Positions 1-8,028 are shown, numbered from the stretch's first letter. The stretch is DNA of 64,000 nt from JAKLFA01 sp038222225 (GCA_038222225.1 JBBRHV010000003.1:31620-95619), one strand, 5' to 3'. The notes: a model not told the origin generated them from the letters alone. Numbers and translations: made by a program.

Positions 1-104
1 AAGACGCGGCCATCCATAAGCGAACGCCTTAATTTAATATATTCGGCGTGCGCCCAAACCAAGGGCATCGCTGATCCCAACGGCCTGCCGTAAAACAGCC
101 CTCT
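1..104 (-). pseudogene. C-terminal fragment of GH15 glucoamylase-like protein
   Basis: The minus-strand frame, open from about 104 to the window edge, reads GRPLGSAMPLVWAHAEY and then IKLRRSLMDGRV. This closely resembles the late part of GH15 (glucoamylase/glucodextranase) proteins. There is no start codon, and a TAG lies just upstream in frame at 105-107. The fragment is fused, out of frame, to the 5' half of a sugar-porter gene. Only a fragment is visible and its 3' end is outside the window. Confidence 0.6.
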
Positions 105-499
105 CTAGAGATATATAACGGAGTCGCAAAAGAGGCGACGCCAATGGCGATCCCTACGATCATTCTACCTTCGATTAACCAGGCAACACTCGATGCCAAA
201 GCAGTCCCAATCCCGCCAAACGTAAATATGAGAGCCGCCAGTATTATGATCTTACGCCGTCCAAAACGGTCAGACCAGACGCCGCCGAATATCACTCCTA
301 TAATCGCTCCCAGCAAAACCGCGCTGACGACAAACTCTTGAGCGATCGTTGAAAGCAAAAAATCTTGTTTGACAAAAAGTATGGCGCCGGAAATAACGCC
401 CGTATCATAACCAAAAAGCAATCCCCCCAGCGCGGATATTGCCGCAGCGATTTTAACAAATCCCGTATTCTCAACCGCTAAGTCAGAAACATTGTTCAT
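29..499 (-). pseudogene. Truncated MFS sugar-porter (N-terminal third)
   Basis: The first ~128 residues are a typical sugar porter: LGGLLFGYDTGVISGAI in TM1, the loop motif DRFGRRK, and about four membrane segments ending in ATPLYIS. A full protein would be about 450 residues. Here the reading frame leaves the family at about base 110 and ends 28 codons later in sequence that, in another frame, encodes a GH15 fragment. A strong Shine-Dalgarno (GGGGGG) precedes the ATG at 499. The truncated product is unlikely to transport anything. A chromosomal deletion or an assembly join would both explain it. Confidence 0.75.
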
Positions 500-573
500 T
501 TAGCCCCCCTTCTTCCCACTGAATTCGTTCTATCCTTCTCGTTCCACATGAATAAATGAACAAGGATTTACTG

Positions 574-744
574 TCATTTTAAAAATGACACACTGAACAA
601 AGCGCCTAAAAAACCCCCGTACAAGGCTCCCCGTATTGGTGTGCTAGTCAATGGGCAGACCCCGCTCCTGCATTTTCCATAATATCCCATAACCGCCCCC
701 AAAGAAGCGCCTGCAATAATAAAACCCAGACTTTTTATGATCAC
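574..744 (-). CDS. Small membrane protein, DUF6132-like
   Basis: A 56-residue protein with a GTG start, preceded at 5-nt spacing by GGAGG. Two hydrophobic glycine-rich helices (residues 5-22 and 38-54) flank CRSGVCPLTSTP, a Cys-x4-Cys-Pro-(L/I)-Thr-Ser pattern that I associate with the DUF6132 family of tiny membrane proteins, often found near rhodanese or thioredoxin-like genes. Function is unknown. The cysteine pair suggests redox or metal chemistry at the membrane face (inference). Confidence 0.6.
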   Translation of the reverse strand: MIIKSLGFIIAGASLGAVMGYYGKCRSGVCPLTSTPIRGALYGGFLGALFSVSFLK

Positions 745-765
745 TTCGGCCTCCGCATAAAATTC

Positions 766-999
766 CTATTTTCTGACAGCCGTTTCAGACTTTATGATTC
801 TTTCCGCTTCCAGCCAATTATCCATATCCCTTCCGGGGATATGGCCGCTTTTTTCAAAAAGTTCTTGTGCGGTCTTACTCACGCGCTGCTGGAACTCATT
901 CAGATCCATTGCGACCCGTTCAGACTTTCTGTTCATCACTTTTTCATTTTCCGTTACGTCCATTTTGCTTTTTTCTAATTTAAAATTTTTTTTCACCAT
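766..999 (-). CDS. DUF2934 domain protein
   Basis: A 77-residue soluble, charged protein. Its C-terminal half (about residues 34-72: VSKTAQELFEKSGHI then DMDNWLEAERII) matches the short DUF2934 pattern of an aromatic/Leu helix followed by D-x-x-x-W-L-x-A-E. The ATG at 999 has a good GAAGGAG Shine-Dalgarno. DUF2934 proteins have no established function. It lies 21 bp upstream of the DUF6132-like gene on the same strand, so the two may be cotranscribed. Confidence 0.65.
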   Translation of the reverse strand: MVKKNFKLEKSKMDVTENEKVMNRKSERVAMDLNEFQQRVSKTAQELFEKSGHIPGRDMDNWLEAERIIKSETAVRK

Positions 1000-1239
1000 T
1001 TCTTCGTCTCCTTCGTGTTTAACAGTTCTTTTTAATTTAAAAATGTCTTCAGCTCAATGCCCTTCATCATCTTCGTTTCTATAATATAAATTTGCCTATC
1101 AATTAGACGGAATTGAACCTGACCCCTTACTGATCTTATTTTAAACCGCGTTTAAAAGAGTTCAATTATACCAAAGTATCATTGGTGAAGTGGACTGTTC
1201 GGGAGAAAAAAAGGAAAGCTGTTTTGGAAAAAACTATGC

Positions 1240-1863
1240 TTATTTGGAAGAAACGAGCCCAGCTTTTTGGGCAAAGTGGATGAGTTCGGTAACGGTTTTG
1301 GCTTGCATTTTTTGCATGACGCGGCTGCGGTGGACCTTGATCGTCTGAAGAGCCGTCCCCCGTTTTAAGGCGATCTGTTTACTCAACATTCCACTGGCCA
1401 CTAAACGGAAAACCTCAAGTTCTCTGGGCGAAAGAGTTTTGATGCAGCGCCATATTTTATCAATTTCGGATTGTTCTTTATTTATAATTTTATCTCTTAC
1501 AATCGCACGATCGATAGCTTCCAGCAAGTCTTTATCAGTGAACGGTTTGGGCAGGAAATCTATGGCCCCCCCCTTCATCGCTTTCACGCTTTTTGGGATG
1601 TCCCCGTGTCCTGAAATAAAAATGATCGGGATGGTTAACCCTCGCATCGTCATTTTTTCCTGCAGAGCAAGCCCGTTTACATGCGGAAGACGCAGGTCTA
1701 AAACCAGGCAGGATGCGGCTTTGGTATGCTTAAAAGCCAAGAAATCGGCTGCGCTTTTAAATGTCTCAACCTGAAAACCGTGTGAGTTTAATAATAAAGC
1801 TAAGGCCCGGCAGACAGAGATATCATCATCAACAACATAAATAATAGGCTTACGATTGGTCAT
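1240..1863 (-). CDS. FixJ/NarL-type response regulator
   Basis: A 207-residue two-domain regulator. The receiver domain (1-120) has acidic residues D12-D14, phospho-acceptor D56 (LVLDLRLP), S84 and K106 (LPKPF). A LuxR/FixJ-type helix-turn-helix follows (about 140-200: LSPRELEVFRLVASGMLSKQIA, here split by its turn). The domain order and the FISGHGD segment are FixJ-like. The start codon overlaps the stop of the upstream kinase gene by 4 bp, so the two are almost certainly translated together and form a cognate pair. Target genes are not evident. Confidence 0.9.
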   Translation of the reverse strand: MTNRKPIIYVVDDDISVCRALALLLNSHGFQVETFKSAADFLAFKHTKAASCLVLDLRLPHVNGLALQEKMTMRGLTIPIIFISGHGDIPKSVKAMKGGAIDFLPKPFTDKDLLEAIDRAIVRDKIINKEQSEIDKIWRCIKTLSPRELEVFRLVASGMLSKQIALKRGTALQTIKVHRSRVMQKMQAKTVTELIHFAQKAGLVSSK

Positions 1864-3236
1864 AAAGCATCCTTTGTCCCTGTGCTTTTCGCAGGTATCA
1901 CAGGAACAGTGAAATAAAAAGTCGCGCCACGATCAGGATTATTCTTAGCTTCTAAACATCCGCCATGAGCTTCAACAATAGAACGGCTGATGGACAACCC
2001 CATACCCAAGCCATCAGGCTTGCTGGTAAAAAAATGTTTAAAGAGCTTTTTCATATTCTCTACCGGAATGCCGCATCCGGAATCCTCGATTTCCACTATA
2101 ATCGTATCAGAATTCTTACACGATGAACGTATCATTAGTTGACGAGATTCATCGCGCGCTTCCATCGCGTCCAAACTGTTACTGATCAGATTCAGAAGAA
2201 CCTGTTGCAATTGGATTCGATCGCCGCGTATAGGAGGAAGCTTCTTAGCTAATTCAGCTTTAATGACCTTATTCCTTACAGTAACGTCTGTCGTAATGAG
2301 AACAACCGTTTCATTAATGATCGCGTTCATATCAAGAGGCTCAAATTCAGGATCGCTTTTCTTAAGCAAAGACCTAAGCCGCCGGATGACCTCCGACGCC
2401 CGCTGGTCATCATTAACGATGTATTGTAAGATTTCTTGGAGCTGAGGCTCCCGTCCTGCAAACATGCGTTGTGCAGCTTGGGCGTGCGAAAGAATGGCCG
2501 TTAAGGGCTGGCTGATTTCATGAGCGAGGGATGAAAAAAATTCGGCAAGTTTTCCCACTCTCGTGACATGCAAAAGATCTTCACGTTGTTCTTTGATTTC
2601 TAAATCCTTCTGTCGCATGGATGTAACATCCGTTTGAATCCCCGCATAATGGGTAACGATGCCGTTTGCATCACGAACAGGAGAAATGCGCAGGTAATTC
2701 CAGAAACTCTCTCCGTTTTTCCGAAAATTAAGCATCTCTCCATGAAAAGACTTGTCCTGATGTAAAGTGTTTTTTATTTCTTCAGCGATTCTCGGGTCAG
2801 CAGCAGCTCCGTAAAGCAAAAAGTAGTTTTGCCCTATGATGTCTTTCTTGGGCAAACCTGTCATCATATGGAATGATTGATTGGAGTAAATGATCGGAAA
2901 ATCAATCTTTTGAGCATCGATAATAAAAATACCATCCGATACCGAGTCCATGACCTTGGTGCGAATGTAGACCTGCTCTTCTGATAGTTTTTCTTTGTCG
3001 ATCCATGCTTTTATTTGTCCATTCTTAATTTTTAGCTCATCCGCTTGGTGGCTGACCATCGTGGTTAGCTCATTATGCGTTTTATCTTTATCAGAAATCC
3101 GCTTAGAACAATGCCGGCGATCCTTATTGCCAGATTCTTTCCCCAAAATCGACTTTTGCGTCTTCGTGCTTTCTTTAATAATCGAATTTAGGGGTTTCTT
3201 TTTTTGACCACTTTGAGTTAGCTTTTGTTTTTTCAT
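1860..3236 (-). CDS. PAS (LOV-like) sensor histidine kinase, FixL-type
   Basis: 458 residues with no membrane segment, so cytoplasmic. Order: basic N-terminus, coiled coil (about 55-90), PAS/PAC domain (95-206), HisKA with H239 in SSLAHEISQPL, and HATPase_c with N and G boxes (SNSLDA, DSGCGIP, GLGMGLS). The PAS/PAC resembles LOV photosensor domains (MLNFRKNGESFWNYL, SPVRD, GIQTDVT). However, the position of the flavin-adduct cysteine is Y138 (GQNYFLLYG). A LOV photocycle is therefore not expected, and the ligand is unknown. It is coupled by 4-bp overlap to the FixJ-like regulator. Confidence 0.88.
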   Translation of the reverse strand: MKKQKLTQSGQKKKPLNSIIKESTKTQKSILGKESGNKDRRHCSKRISDKDKTHNELTTMVSHQADELKIKNGQIKAWIDKEKLSEEQVYIRTKVMDSVSDGIFIIDAQKIDFPIIYSNQSFHMMTGLPKKDIIGQNYFLLYGAAADPRIAEEIKNTLHQDKSFHGEMLNFRKNGESFWNYLRISPVRDANGIVTHYAGIQTDVTSMRQKDLEIKEQREDLLHVTRVGKLAEFFSSLAHEISQPLTAILSHAQAAQRMFAGREPQLQEILQYIVNDDQRASEVIRRLRSLLKKSDPEFEPLDMNAIINETVVLITTDVTVRNKVIKAELAKKLPPIRGDRIQLQQVLLNLISNSLDAMEARDESRQLMIRSSCKNSDTIIVEIEDSGCGIPVENMKKLFKHFFTSKPDGLGMGLSISRSIVEAHGGCLEAKNNPDRGATFYFTVPVIPAKSTGTKDAL

Positions 3237-3349
3237 TATATGTTCTTTTATTTACATTAAACTATTCTATATTTGCCAACATATACTTTATCAGACACAT
3301 CATTAAGGGTACGCTTCTTGTCATAGTTTCTTTGCGCGAAATATTTGAC

Positions 3350-3550
3350 CTACTCAATCTTACCATCAATACCACCAATGCTACGGTCCTTTTCACCATG
3401 AGGCGCAGAAAAGATAAGCGTCCGTATTTTTTCTATCTTTTTAGCAGTCAAAGGCTTTTCAATAAAATCGGCAGCATGACCTCGAACAGCATCAATGGCC
3501 GTTTCTTTTGAACTATATCCAGTAAGAATACTCGTACGGACATCAGGCAC
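3350..3550 (-). pseudogene. Receiver-domain remnant of a response regulator
   Basis: The frame reads VPDVRTSILTGYSSKETAIDAV and ADFIEKPLTAKKIE (each quoted in part), which is the alpha3-alpha5 half of a CheY-like receiver with the conserved Thr and the Lys of EKPL. The N-terminal half with the phosphorylatable Asp is missing, and a stop lies 12 codons upstream of the GTG. It probably derives from a regulator gene once next to the FixL/FixJ-like pair. Confidence 0.6.
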
Positions 3551-3740
3551 AATAATCCTTTTTAGTTTATTTTTTACATTTTACCATTTTTGTGGAAAAA
3601 GGGAAGAACCAAAAAAGACGTCAGCTTCCCAGCTCCTTGAGTGTGATGAAGGGTGCTAATCGTGAGGGATCTGGCCAGTCTGTGGGGGCACTTCTGCCGT
3701 ATCTGTTTGGGGTGGCGAGGTTAAGGGGATTTATGGAGTT

Positions 3741-3764
3741 AATAAAGGTGTCAGCACCTTTATT
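3741..3764. repeat. REP-like hairpin, AATAAAGGTG family
   Basis: Perfect 10-bp arms AATAAAGGTG and CACCTTTATT around TCAG. Related hairpins occur at 4437, 4917 and 6047, always between genes. Confidence 0.6.
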
Positions 3765-3797
3765 TTGAAAAGTGTCTTCCTTCCCCTGCGGGGACCA

Positions 3798-4343
3798 CTA
3801 ATATTTCGCATTCATTTTTTCAAGAAATTCTTGGACCTTGGCCCGCTGACCAAATCCTGTTTGTTCGGCTTCCATGCGCTGGAAATCATTCAAAAGTTTT
3901 TTCTGCGCCTCTAACGATAGGCGCTGATCAGCCATCATATAAAGAATTTGATCTTCCTTATCAATATGCTGCCTCAGCAGCTGCATATACTGTTGAGCAT
4001 TCTTTACGATCTGATCAACTCCGCCCCCGTCTTTTTTATAACGCTCAATACCCTCCAGCATGCCTTTGACATATCCCCTTCCCTCATCATGTTCGCTCAG
4101 CATGACGCCGATCGGCCCACCCTGACGCGGAATACCAGCCTTTTCCATTTCAGGAAAGAGAAGGTCTTCCTCTTTGGCATGATGAGAATGATCCGCAAAG
4201 ACCCTGATACAGTCAACGATCTTCTCCAGATGCTCAGAATCAACGCTCTCTCCAGCAATGAGCCGACCGCAAATCCTTTCCAAAACATCCATCACCAATT
4301 TGATAACCTTGTGCTCATCTTTTAAAAATTGTGTAGCATTCAT
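3798..4343 (-). CDS. Hemerythrin-domain protein
   Basis: 181 residues, all helical, matching the hemerythrin/HHE four-helix fold that binds a di-iron centre. Candidate iron ligands appear in the usual order: H11 (KDEHK), H52/H54/H55 with E58/E59 (DHSHHAKEED), H85 (LSEHDEGR), and H126 with E130 (LLRQHIDKED). The family senses or stores O2, or serves in NO/oxidative stress or iron handling; which applies here cannot be told. It is monocistronic, flanked by REP-like hairpins. The last ~35 residues lie outside the core domain. Confidence 0.85.
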   Translation of the reverse strand: MNATQFLKDEHKVIKLVMDVLERICGRLIAGESVDSEHLEKIVDCIRVFADHSHHAKEEDLLFPEMEKAGIPRQGGPIGVMLSEHDEGRGYVKGMLEGIERYKKDGGGVDQIVKNAQQYMQLLRQHIDKEDQILYMMADQRLSLEAQKKLLNDFQRMEAEQTGFGQRAKVQEFLEKMNAKY

Positions 4344-4436
4344 ATGGCAATTCCTTTGTAATAATGCCCGGCCATGACAGAACCGGATTAATAGGACTTT
4401 CTATTCAGTCGAATCTCTCGGTTAGCGACTTACAAT

Positions 4437-4455
4437 ATAAAGGTGTCGCCTTTAT
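4437..4455. repeat. REP-like hairpin
   Basis: Arms ATAAAGG and CCTTTAT around TGTCG, the same family as the hairpin at 3741. A further half-copy (CCTTTATTGATT) leads directly into the 105-bp inverted element. Confidence 0.5.
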
Positions 4456-4470
4456 TGACCTTTATTGATT

Positions 4471-4575
4471 AAGGCAACCTCTAATAATTCCATTTACAGT
4501 CAAAATGAATGGCTCTTTATCGACGATAGCGGAATCAGTAAATGACTCAAAAATAGCATTTTTAGAGGTTGCCTT
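4471..4575. repeat. 105-bp element with terminal inverted repeats, copy 1
   Basis: Ends are AAGGCAACCTCTAA and its exact complement TTAGAGGTTGCCTT. The interior is a weak palindrome centred on TATCGACGATA. Its core is almost identical, in opposite orientation, to the element at 4958-5062. It has no coding capacity and is MITE-like. Confidence 0.75.
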
Positions 4576-4594
4576 AAGTATTGTGTCCCCAGAA

Positions 4595-4864
4595 TTACAG
4601 GGATCCTCTTCTCTTTGGTTTCTTCTCTACACTTTTCTTAGGGGCCATTTTGCCCCGATTACGAATAATCAAACCGTCTAAAAATCGTCTTAACAGCTGA
4701 TCGCCGCAAGGCCTATAATTTTCCTGATCGTCTTTACGAAAAATAGCGGAGAGCTCCGAAGGAGAAACTTCTAATTCAGCGAGTTTAAGGATTTCAATAA
4801 TATCCGTGTCTCTTAAATGCAAAGCGATACGAAGCTTTTTCATAATGTCGTTATTGTTAATCAT
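4595..4864 (-). CDS. DUF1456 (YehS-like) protein
   Basis: 89 residues from the ATG at 4864, chosen because AGGAGGG lies 7 nt upstream; a longer frame from 4891 lacks such a site. The sequence MINNNDIMKKLRIALHLRD, a SPSELSAIFRK segment and LLRRFLDGLIIRNRG match one and a half repeats of the short DUF1456 helical domain. The tail is very basic (MAPKKSVEKKPKRRGSL). Family function is unknown. The gene sits between the two inverted 105-bp elements, so the pair may have moved or framed it. Confidence 0.75.
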   Translation of the reverse strand: MINNNDIMKKLRIALHLRDTDIIEILKLAELEVSPSELSAIFRKDDQENYRPCGDQLLRRFLDGLIIRNRGKMAPKKSVEKKPKRRGSL

Positions 4865-4916
4865 CCTTGATCCCTCCTGTGATCCTAACAATTAAGCCAT
4901 TTCTATCCAAGCCAAT

Positions 4917-4953
4917 AATAAAGGTGTCAATCACCTTTCTTGTCACCTTTATT
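4917..4953. repeat. REP-like hairpin
   Basis: Outer arms AATAAAGGTG and CACCTTTATT with an internal extra CACCTTT. Same family as 3741; abuts the second 105-bp element. Confidence 0.5.
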
Positions 4954-4957
4954 GATT

Positions 4958-5062
4958 AAGGCAACCTCTAAAAATGCTATTTTTGGGTCATTTACTGATT
5001 CCGTTATCGTCGATAAAGAGTCATTCATTTTGACTGTAAATGGAATTATTAGAGGTAGCCTT
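4958..5062. repeat. 105-bp element with terminal inverted repeats, copy 2
   Basis: Reverse-complement counterpart of 4471-4575 with about five mismatches, same length and ends. The outside flanks (TTTATTGATT on the left, AAGTATTGTGTC on the right) are in the SAME orientation at both copies while the cores are inverted. Confidence 0.75.
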
Positions 5063-5092
5063 AAGTATTGTGTCTCCAGAGTTTTTTTATTT

Positions 5093-5962
5093 TTACAAGC
5101 CTCTTAAAATTTCCGGCCTTAACCTTATCTCCCCGTCCATGGCCGACTTCAGGATATTTAACAACATCATTTTATCTTTTGGAAACGTCCCTTCCAGCGG
5201 AAGATAATTTGAGGCGTGATTTGATCGAAATATCGTTTTTTTAAGATCAAGTCCACTAATAATTTCGTACGATTCTTTTAACAACTCTAAGGAATTCAAT
5301 TCCTCAAAATCACCTCTTGCGGCTTCCTGCGCCAAAGGTGTGCCGAGAATGATCATCAACGACAAAAACGAAAGGTATCTTGGCTGCATCCTGTTTAAGG
5401 CTGCGATCGTGCCTGCGACATGATCTTTAGAATATTTCTTGCCGCCTAAGCCCAACAAAACAATCACCGAAGACTTTATCTGCGCCCTCGCCGCCTTATG
5501 AACCCCCTCAATCATTTCCTCAACGCTTGAAGATTTTCCACACCGATTTAGTATATCCTGACTGCCGCTTTCTAACCCCATATAGATCAGGCTTAATTTA
5601 TGATCGGACAGTTCAGTTAATTCCTGATCATTTTTTCGCGTGATATTGCTTCCGTTTGCATAGCTTGAAATGCGGGTAAGCCGTGGAAAGGACTGCTCCA
5701 ATTTTTCTAAGATTGGAACCAACTTGCTATTGTTCAGAACAAGCGCATCGCCGTCCATCAAAAAAACACGTCTCACATCTTTGTAGTGGCGAGCGTGCCA
5801 ATCGATATCCGCAAAGATCTCTTTTTGGTCTTTGATGCGAAAAGCTTTGTTCTTATATGCACCGCAAAAGCTGCAGCTATCAGCCGAACATCCCAGCGTG
5901 ACTTGCAAAAGAAAACTATCTGCCTCTGCCGGCGGTCTTATAACGGGTTCTACAATAGCCAT
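5093..5962 (-). CDS. Radical SAM protein of unknown reaction
   Basis: 289 residues. The cluster motif near the N-terminus is C25-x4-C30-x2-C33 (GCSADSCSFCGAYK), the four-residue spacing seen in a group of uncharacterised radical SAM proteins related to YgiQ/HemN-like enzymes. The beta-barrel core follows: FLMDGDALVL (about 67-76), a glycine-rich YMGLESGSQDIL (about 127-138) and VIVLLGLGG. There is no B12-binding or TRAM domain and no obvious C-terminal extension. The substrate cannot be inferred from neighbours. Confidence 0.82.
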   Translation of the reverse strand: MAIVEPVIRPPAEADSFLLQVTLGCSADSCSFCGAYKNKAFRIKDQKEIFADIDWHARHYKDVRRVFLMDGDALVLNNSKLVPILEKLEQSFPRLTRISSYANGSNITRKNDQELTELSDHKLSLIYMGLESGSQDILNRCGKSSSVEEMIEGVHKAARAQIKSSVIVLLGLGGKKYSKDHVAGTIAALNRMQPRYLSFLSLMIILGTPLAQEAARGDFEELNSLELLKESYEIISGLDLKKTIFRSNHASNYLPLEGTFPKDKMMLLNILKSAMDGEIRLRPEILRGL

Positions 5963-6046
5963 ATAATTTTACCCTGATTTGATAATAGGGGTCAGCGCCC
6001 TATCTTTAAAAGGGCCTGTCCCTGCCGAAAGGAAACGGTGTCGAGC

Positions 6047-6067
6047 TAAAGGTGTCCGTCACCTTTA
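6047..6067. repeat. REP-like hairpin
   Basis: Arms TAAAGGTG and CACCTTTA around TCCGT, immediately at the 3' end of the next gene. Upstream (5985-6040) are degenerate relatives containing GGGGTCAGCGCCCTA and GGGCCTGTCCCTG. Confidence 0.5.
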
Positions 6068-6505
6068 TTAATCTCTATTCTTTTTAAACCACTCCTGATA
6101 ATATTCCTCCTGCGCATCCGCTTTGCCGCTTGCGACATAATCCTGATACAGCATTTCTCCTAGATCTTCGCGAATAACATCATCAGGAACTCGACCGTCA
6201 TCAAAATCCCGGTACATAATAAATAACGTCCTTAAAAGAACACCAATAGGCTTCATAAACTGTTCGGGAACTTCGATCCGAATCGAATCAACTTCCTCAG
6301 CATAAAACTTCGGATCCTTGCGAATAATTACACCTTTTCCCGCGAACTTCTCAATCACGCTTTCCACGGCCTTGACCTTCCCTTCAGAAGATAAGGCATC
6401 CCACATACCGGCACTGCTTTGAACTGAATTCTGAATAGAAGATGTCGCCGCTAATGTGGGACAGCACCATGTACACAAAAACATTATAATTAATATTTTC
6501 TGCAT
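6068..6505 (-). CDS. Exported hypothetical protein
   Basis: 145 residues from the ATG at 6505. Translation from here gives a clear signal peptide (MQKILIIMFLCTWCCPTLA, cleavage near residue 19); the longer frame upstream runs through a polypyrimidine tract and is probably not coding. The mature part is small, acidic and helical, with YAEEVDSIRIEVPEQFMK and a C-terminal YQEWFKKN. I do not recognise a family. It is probably periplasmic and stands alone. Confidence 0.55.
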   Translation of the reverse strand: MQKILIIMFLCTWCCPTLAATSSIQNSVQSSAGMWDALSSEGKVKAVESVIEKFAGKGVIIRKDPKFYAEEVDSIRIEVPEQFMKPIGVLLRTLFIMYRDFDDGRVPDDVIREDLGEMLYQDYVASGKADAQEEYYQEWFKKNRD

Positions 6506-6722
6506 TTTTATTTTTAAAAACCGCTTCCTGATATCCGCAACACGCCCTGTCCACTCACGGTGGACTGTCCCCTTCTCCGTTCTCTTCTCCCTTCTCCTCT
6601 CCTTCTCCTTCTCTTGAGTTGACCCTTTATAAAGGAAACAGCGCATGTAGTTAAACCCGCAGTTAATGAAAGATGTGTTATTTTACTGAAAAAGTAATGA
6701 TTTTACAAGAAATAACCTGTCG

Positions 6723-7757
6723 CTATTTATATATACCCGCCAAACCTTTATCCAACAATTCCTGATTCACATAAACCCCCTCCTCCGCAATGCGGGCGAG
6801 GTCATCCGTTCCCTCCAGCACAAACAGATCAGTCAGATAACGGCCGTACTTTTCCGGGTCCTTATGGGTCTTAACCACCACGCGCTCAACGCCTTTGAGG
6901 CGGCCGGTCAAATACTCTTTGGCCTTAACCCCGGCTAAAGTGGAAAGCTCCGGGGCATCGATCGCCCGCAGGCGCAGGCGCTGGGTTGTTAACATACCGT
7001 AGCCCATATCAATGCGCGCCACCAAAGTATCGCCGTCCACCACTCGATCGATCCAGGCGCCGTAAGTATACAGCACCTCACTGGGACCTTTATAGGTTTC
7101 CAGCCGGTAACCTGCCCCCTCTTTGATCGAGCACACAAGTTTCGAATTGATAAACTTGATATATCCCGCCTCGGCACTGTCAATGGCCACATGAAAACCC
7201 AGATCAAGCCTTGGTGAAAACGGCACGCCGTTTAAATCCGTGCCTTTGCGGATCGCATATAGATAGGGAATGCCGCGCGCACAGGTCAGCTGTCCGCCTT
7301 TGAGCTCAACGCGATGAAGCGCTTCGACGTTTTTGTCGCGAACCAATTCGGTCACCTGCAGGCTCGAAACTCCCTCTTTAATCATCCGGCGCTCAAGCTT
7401 GAGCCGTTCTTTACTATCGGCCACACTGATCAGATGGCGGTAATGCGTCCAGGTCAAGGGCGTGTTGCCCGGACACTGCGGATACATGCGGTAGAACTGA
7501 ACCATCTTCTGAAGGACGCGCTCATTCAATTTAAGCTCCTCCCCCAATTTTTGGTACAGCGAAACCCTGTAAGCGGAGCGGTAATCCTTGTCGAGAAAAG
7601 ATTCGGCGATCGAGCAGCCGATCTTCCAGTAGGTTTGAACACGGGCGAGGTTTAAAAGATGCTGAGCTTCTTTGAGCCCGGTATCCATGTCCCGGCGGAT
7701 GGATGTCAGAAGTTTGGTGAAACGTTTTTCAACCACAACGTTGGCGGGAACGGTCAT
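6723..7757 (-). CDS. DUF1016-N / staphylococcal-nuclease-like fusion
   Basis: 344 residues from the ATG at 7757; the extra 27 codons upstream lie in a simple repeat. Residues about 8-140 resemble the helical DUF1016 N-terminal region of YhcG-type proteins (ARVQTYWKIGCSIAE, YQKLGEELKLNERVLQKMV, LTWTHYRHLI). Residues about 220-344 are a thermonuclease (SNase) domain with RVVDGDTL, RLRAIDAPEL and KYGRYL supplying the catalytic Arg-Glu-Arg set. No signal peptide is present, so it is intracellular. The combination suggests a DNA/RNA nuclease recruited by a DUF1016 module. Confidence 0.75.
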   Translation of the reverse strand: MTVPANVVVEKRFTKLLTSIRRDMDTGLKEAQHLLNLARVQTYWKIGCSIAESFLDKDYRSAYRVSLYQKLGEELKLNERVLQKMVQFYRMYPQCPGNTPLTWTHYRHLISVADSKERLKLERRMIKEGVSSLQVTELVRDKNVEALHRVELKGGQLTCARGIPYLYAIRKGTDLNGVPFSPRLDLGFHVAIDSAEAGYIKFINSKLVCSIKEGAGYRLETYKGPSEVLYTYGAWIDRVVDGDTLVARIDMGYGMLTTQRLRLRAIDAPELSTLAGVKAKEYLTGRLKGVERVVVKTHKDPEKYGRYLTDLFVLEGTDDLARIAEEGVYVNQELLDKGLAGIYK

Positions 7758-7764
7758 GGAAATA

Positions 7765-7802
7765 TTATAGAGCGTAGAGGGTAGAGCGTAAAGCGTAGAG
7801 GG
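7765..7802. repeat. Degenerate AGCGTAGAGGG tandem repeat
   Basis: Short imperfect repeats of TAGAGCGTA/TAGAGGG just upstream of the DUF1016-SNase start. Confidence 0.5.
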
Positions 7803-7809
7803 AAAAAAA

Positions 7810-7848
7810 GACACTAAGACACTAAGACACTCAGGCACTAAGACACTG
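7810..7848. repeat. GACACTAA tandem repeat
   Basis: Four to five imperfect copies of GACACTAA/GGCACTAA in a row, noncoding. Confidence 0.6.
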
Positions 7849-7860
7849 AAAAACGGAAAA

Positions 7861-7945
7861 ACAAAAAACCGCCCTTTGGGGTGGCTTTTTATTTGGTAGC
7901 CCTGGGCTTCGCTAATGCTCAGCCACTTCCTCGGACATTAAGTTT
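7861..7945. repeat. tRNA-Glu 3'-end remnant with terminator hairpin
   Basis: A hairpin (CCGCC…GGTGG with flanking A/T runs) is followed by TTTGGTAGCCC, identical to the 3' CCA end of the tRNA-Glu gene at 16034. After that comes a TTCGCTA…CACTTCCTCGGACATT segment that recurs near 15927 and 16203. It looks like a decayed attachment-site copy. Confidence 0.5.
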
Positions 7946-8028
7946 TTCAAAAAACCATTCTTCTTCAAAAATCAAAAACCCCTGCAAAACTCTACAGAGG
8001 CTAATAAAAAAATTAAATGTACTAATCA

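Noticed and set aside
3660..3780. 40-codon plus-strand frame MKGANREGSGQ… between genes.
   Set aside because: No ribosome site and it runs into the REP-like hairpin; possibly a transposase remnant but unsupported.
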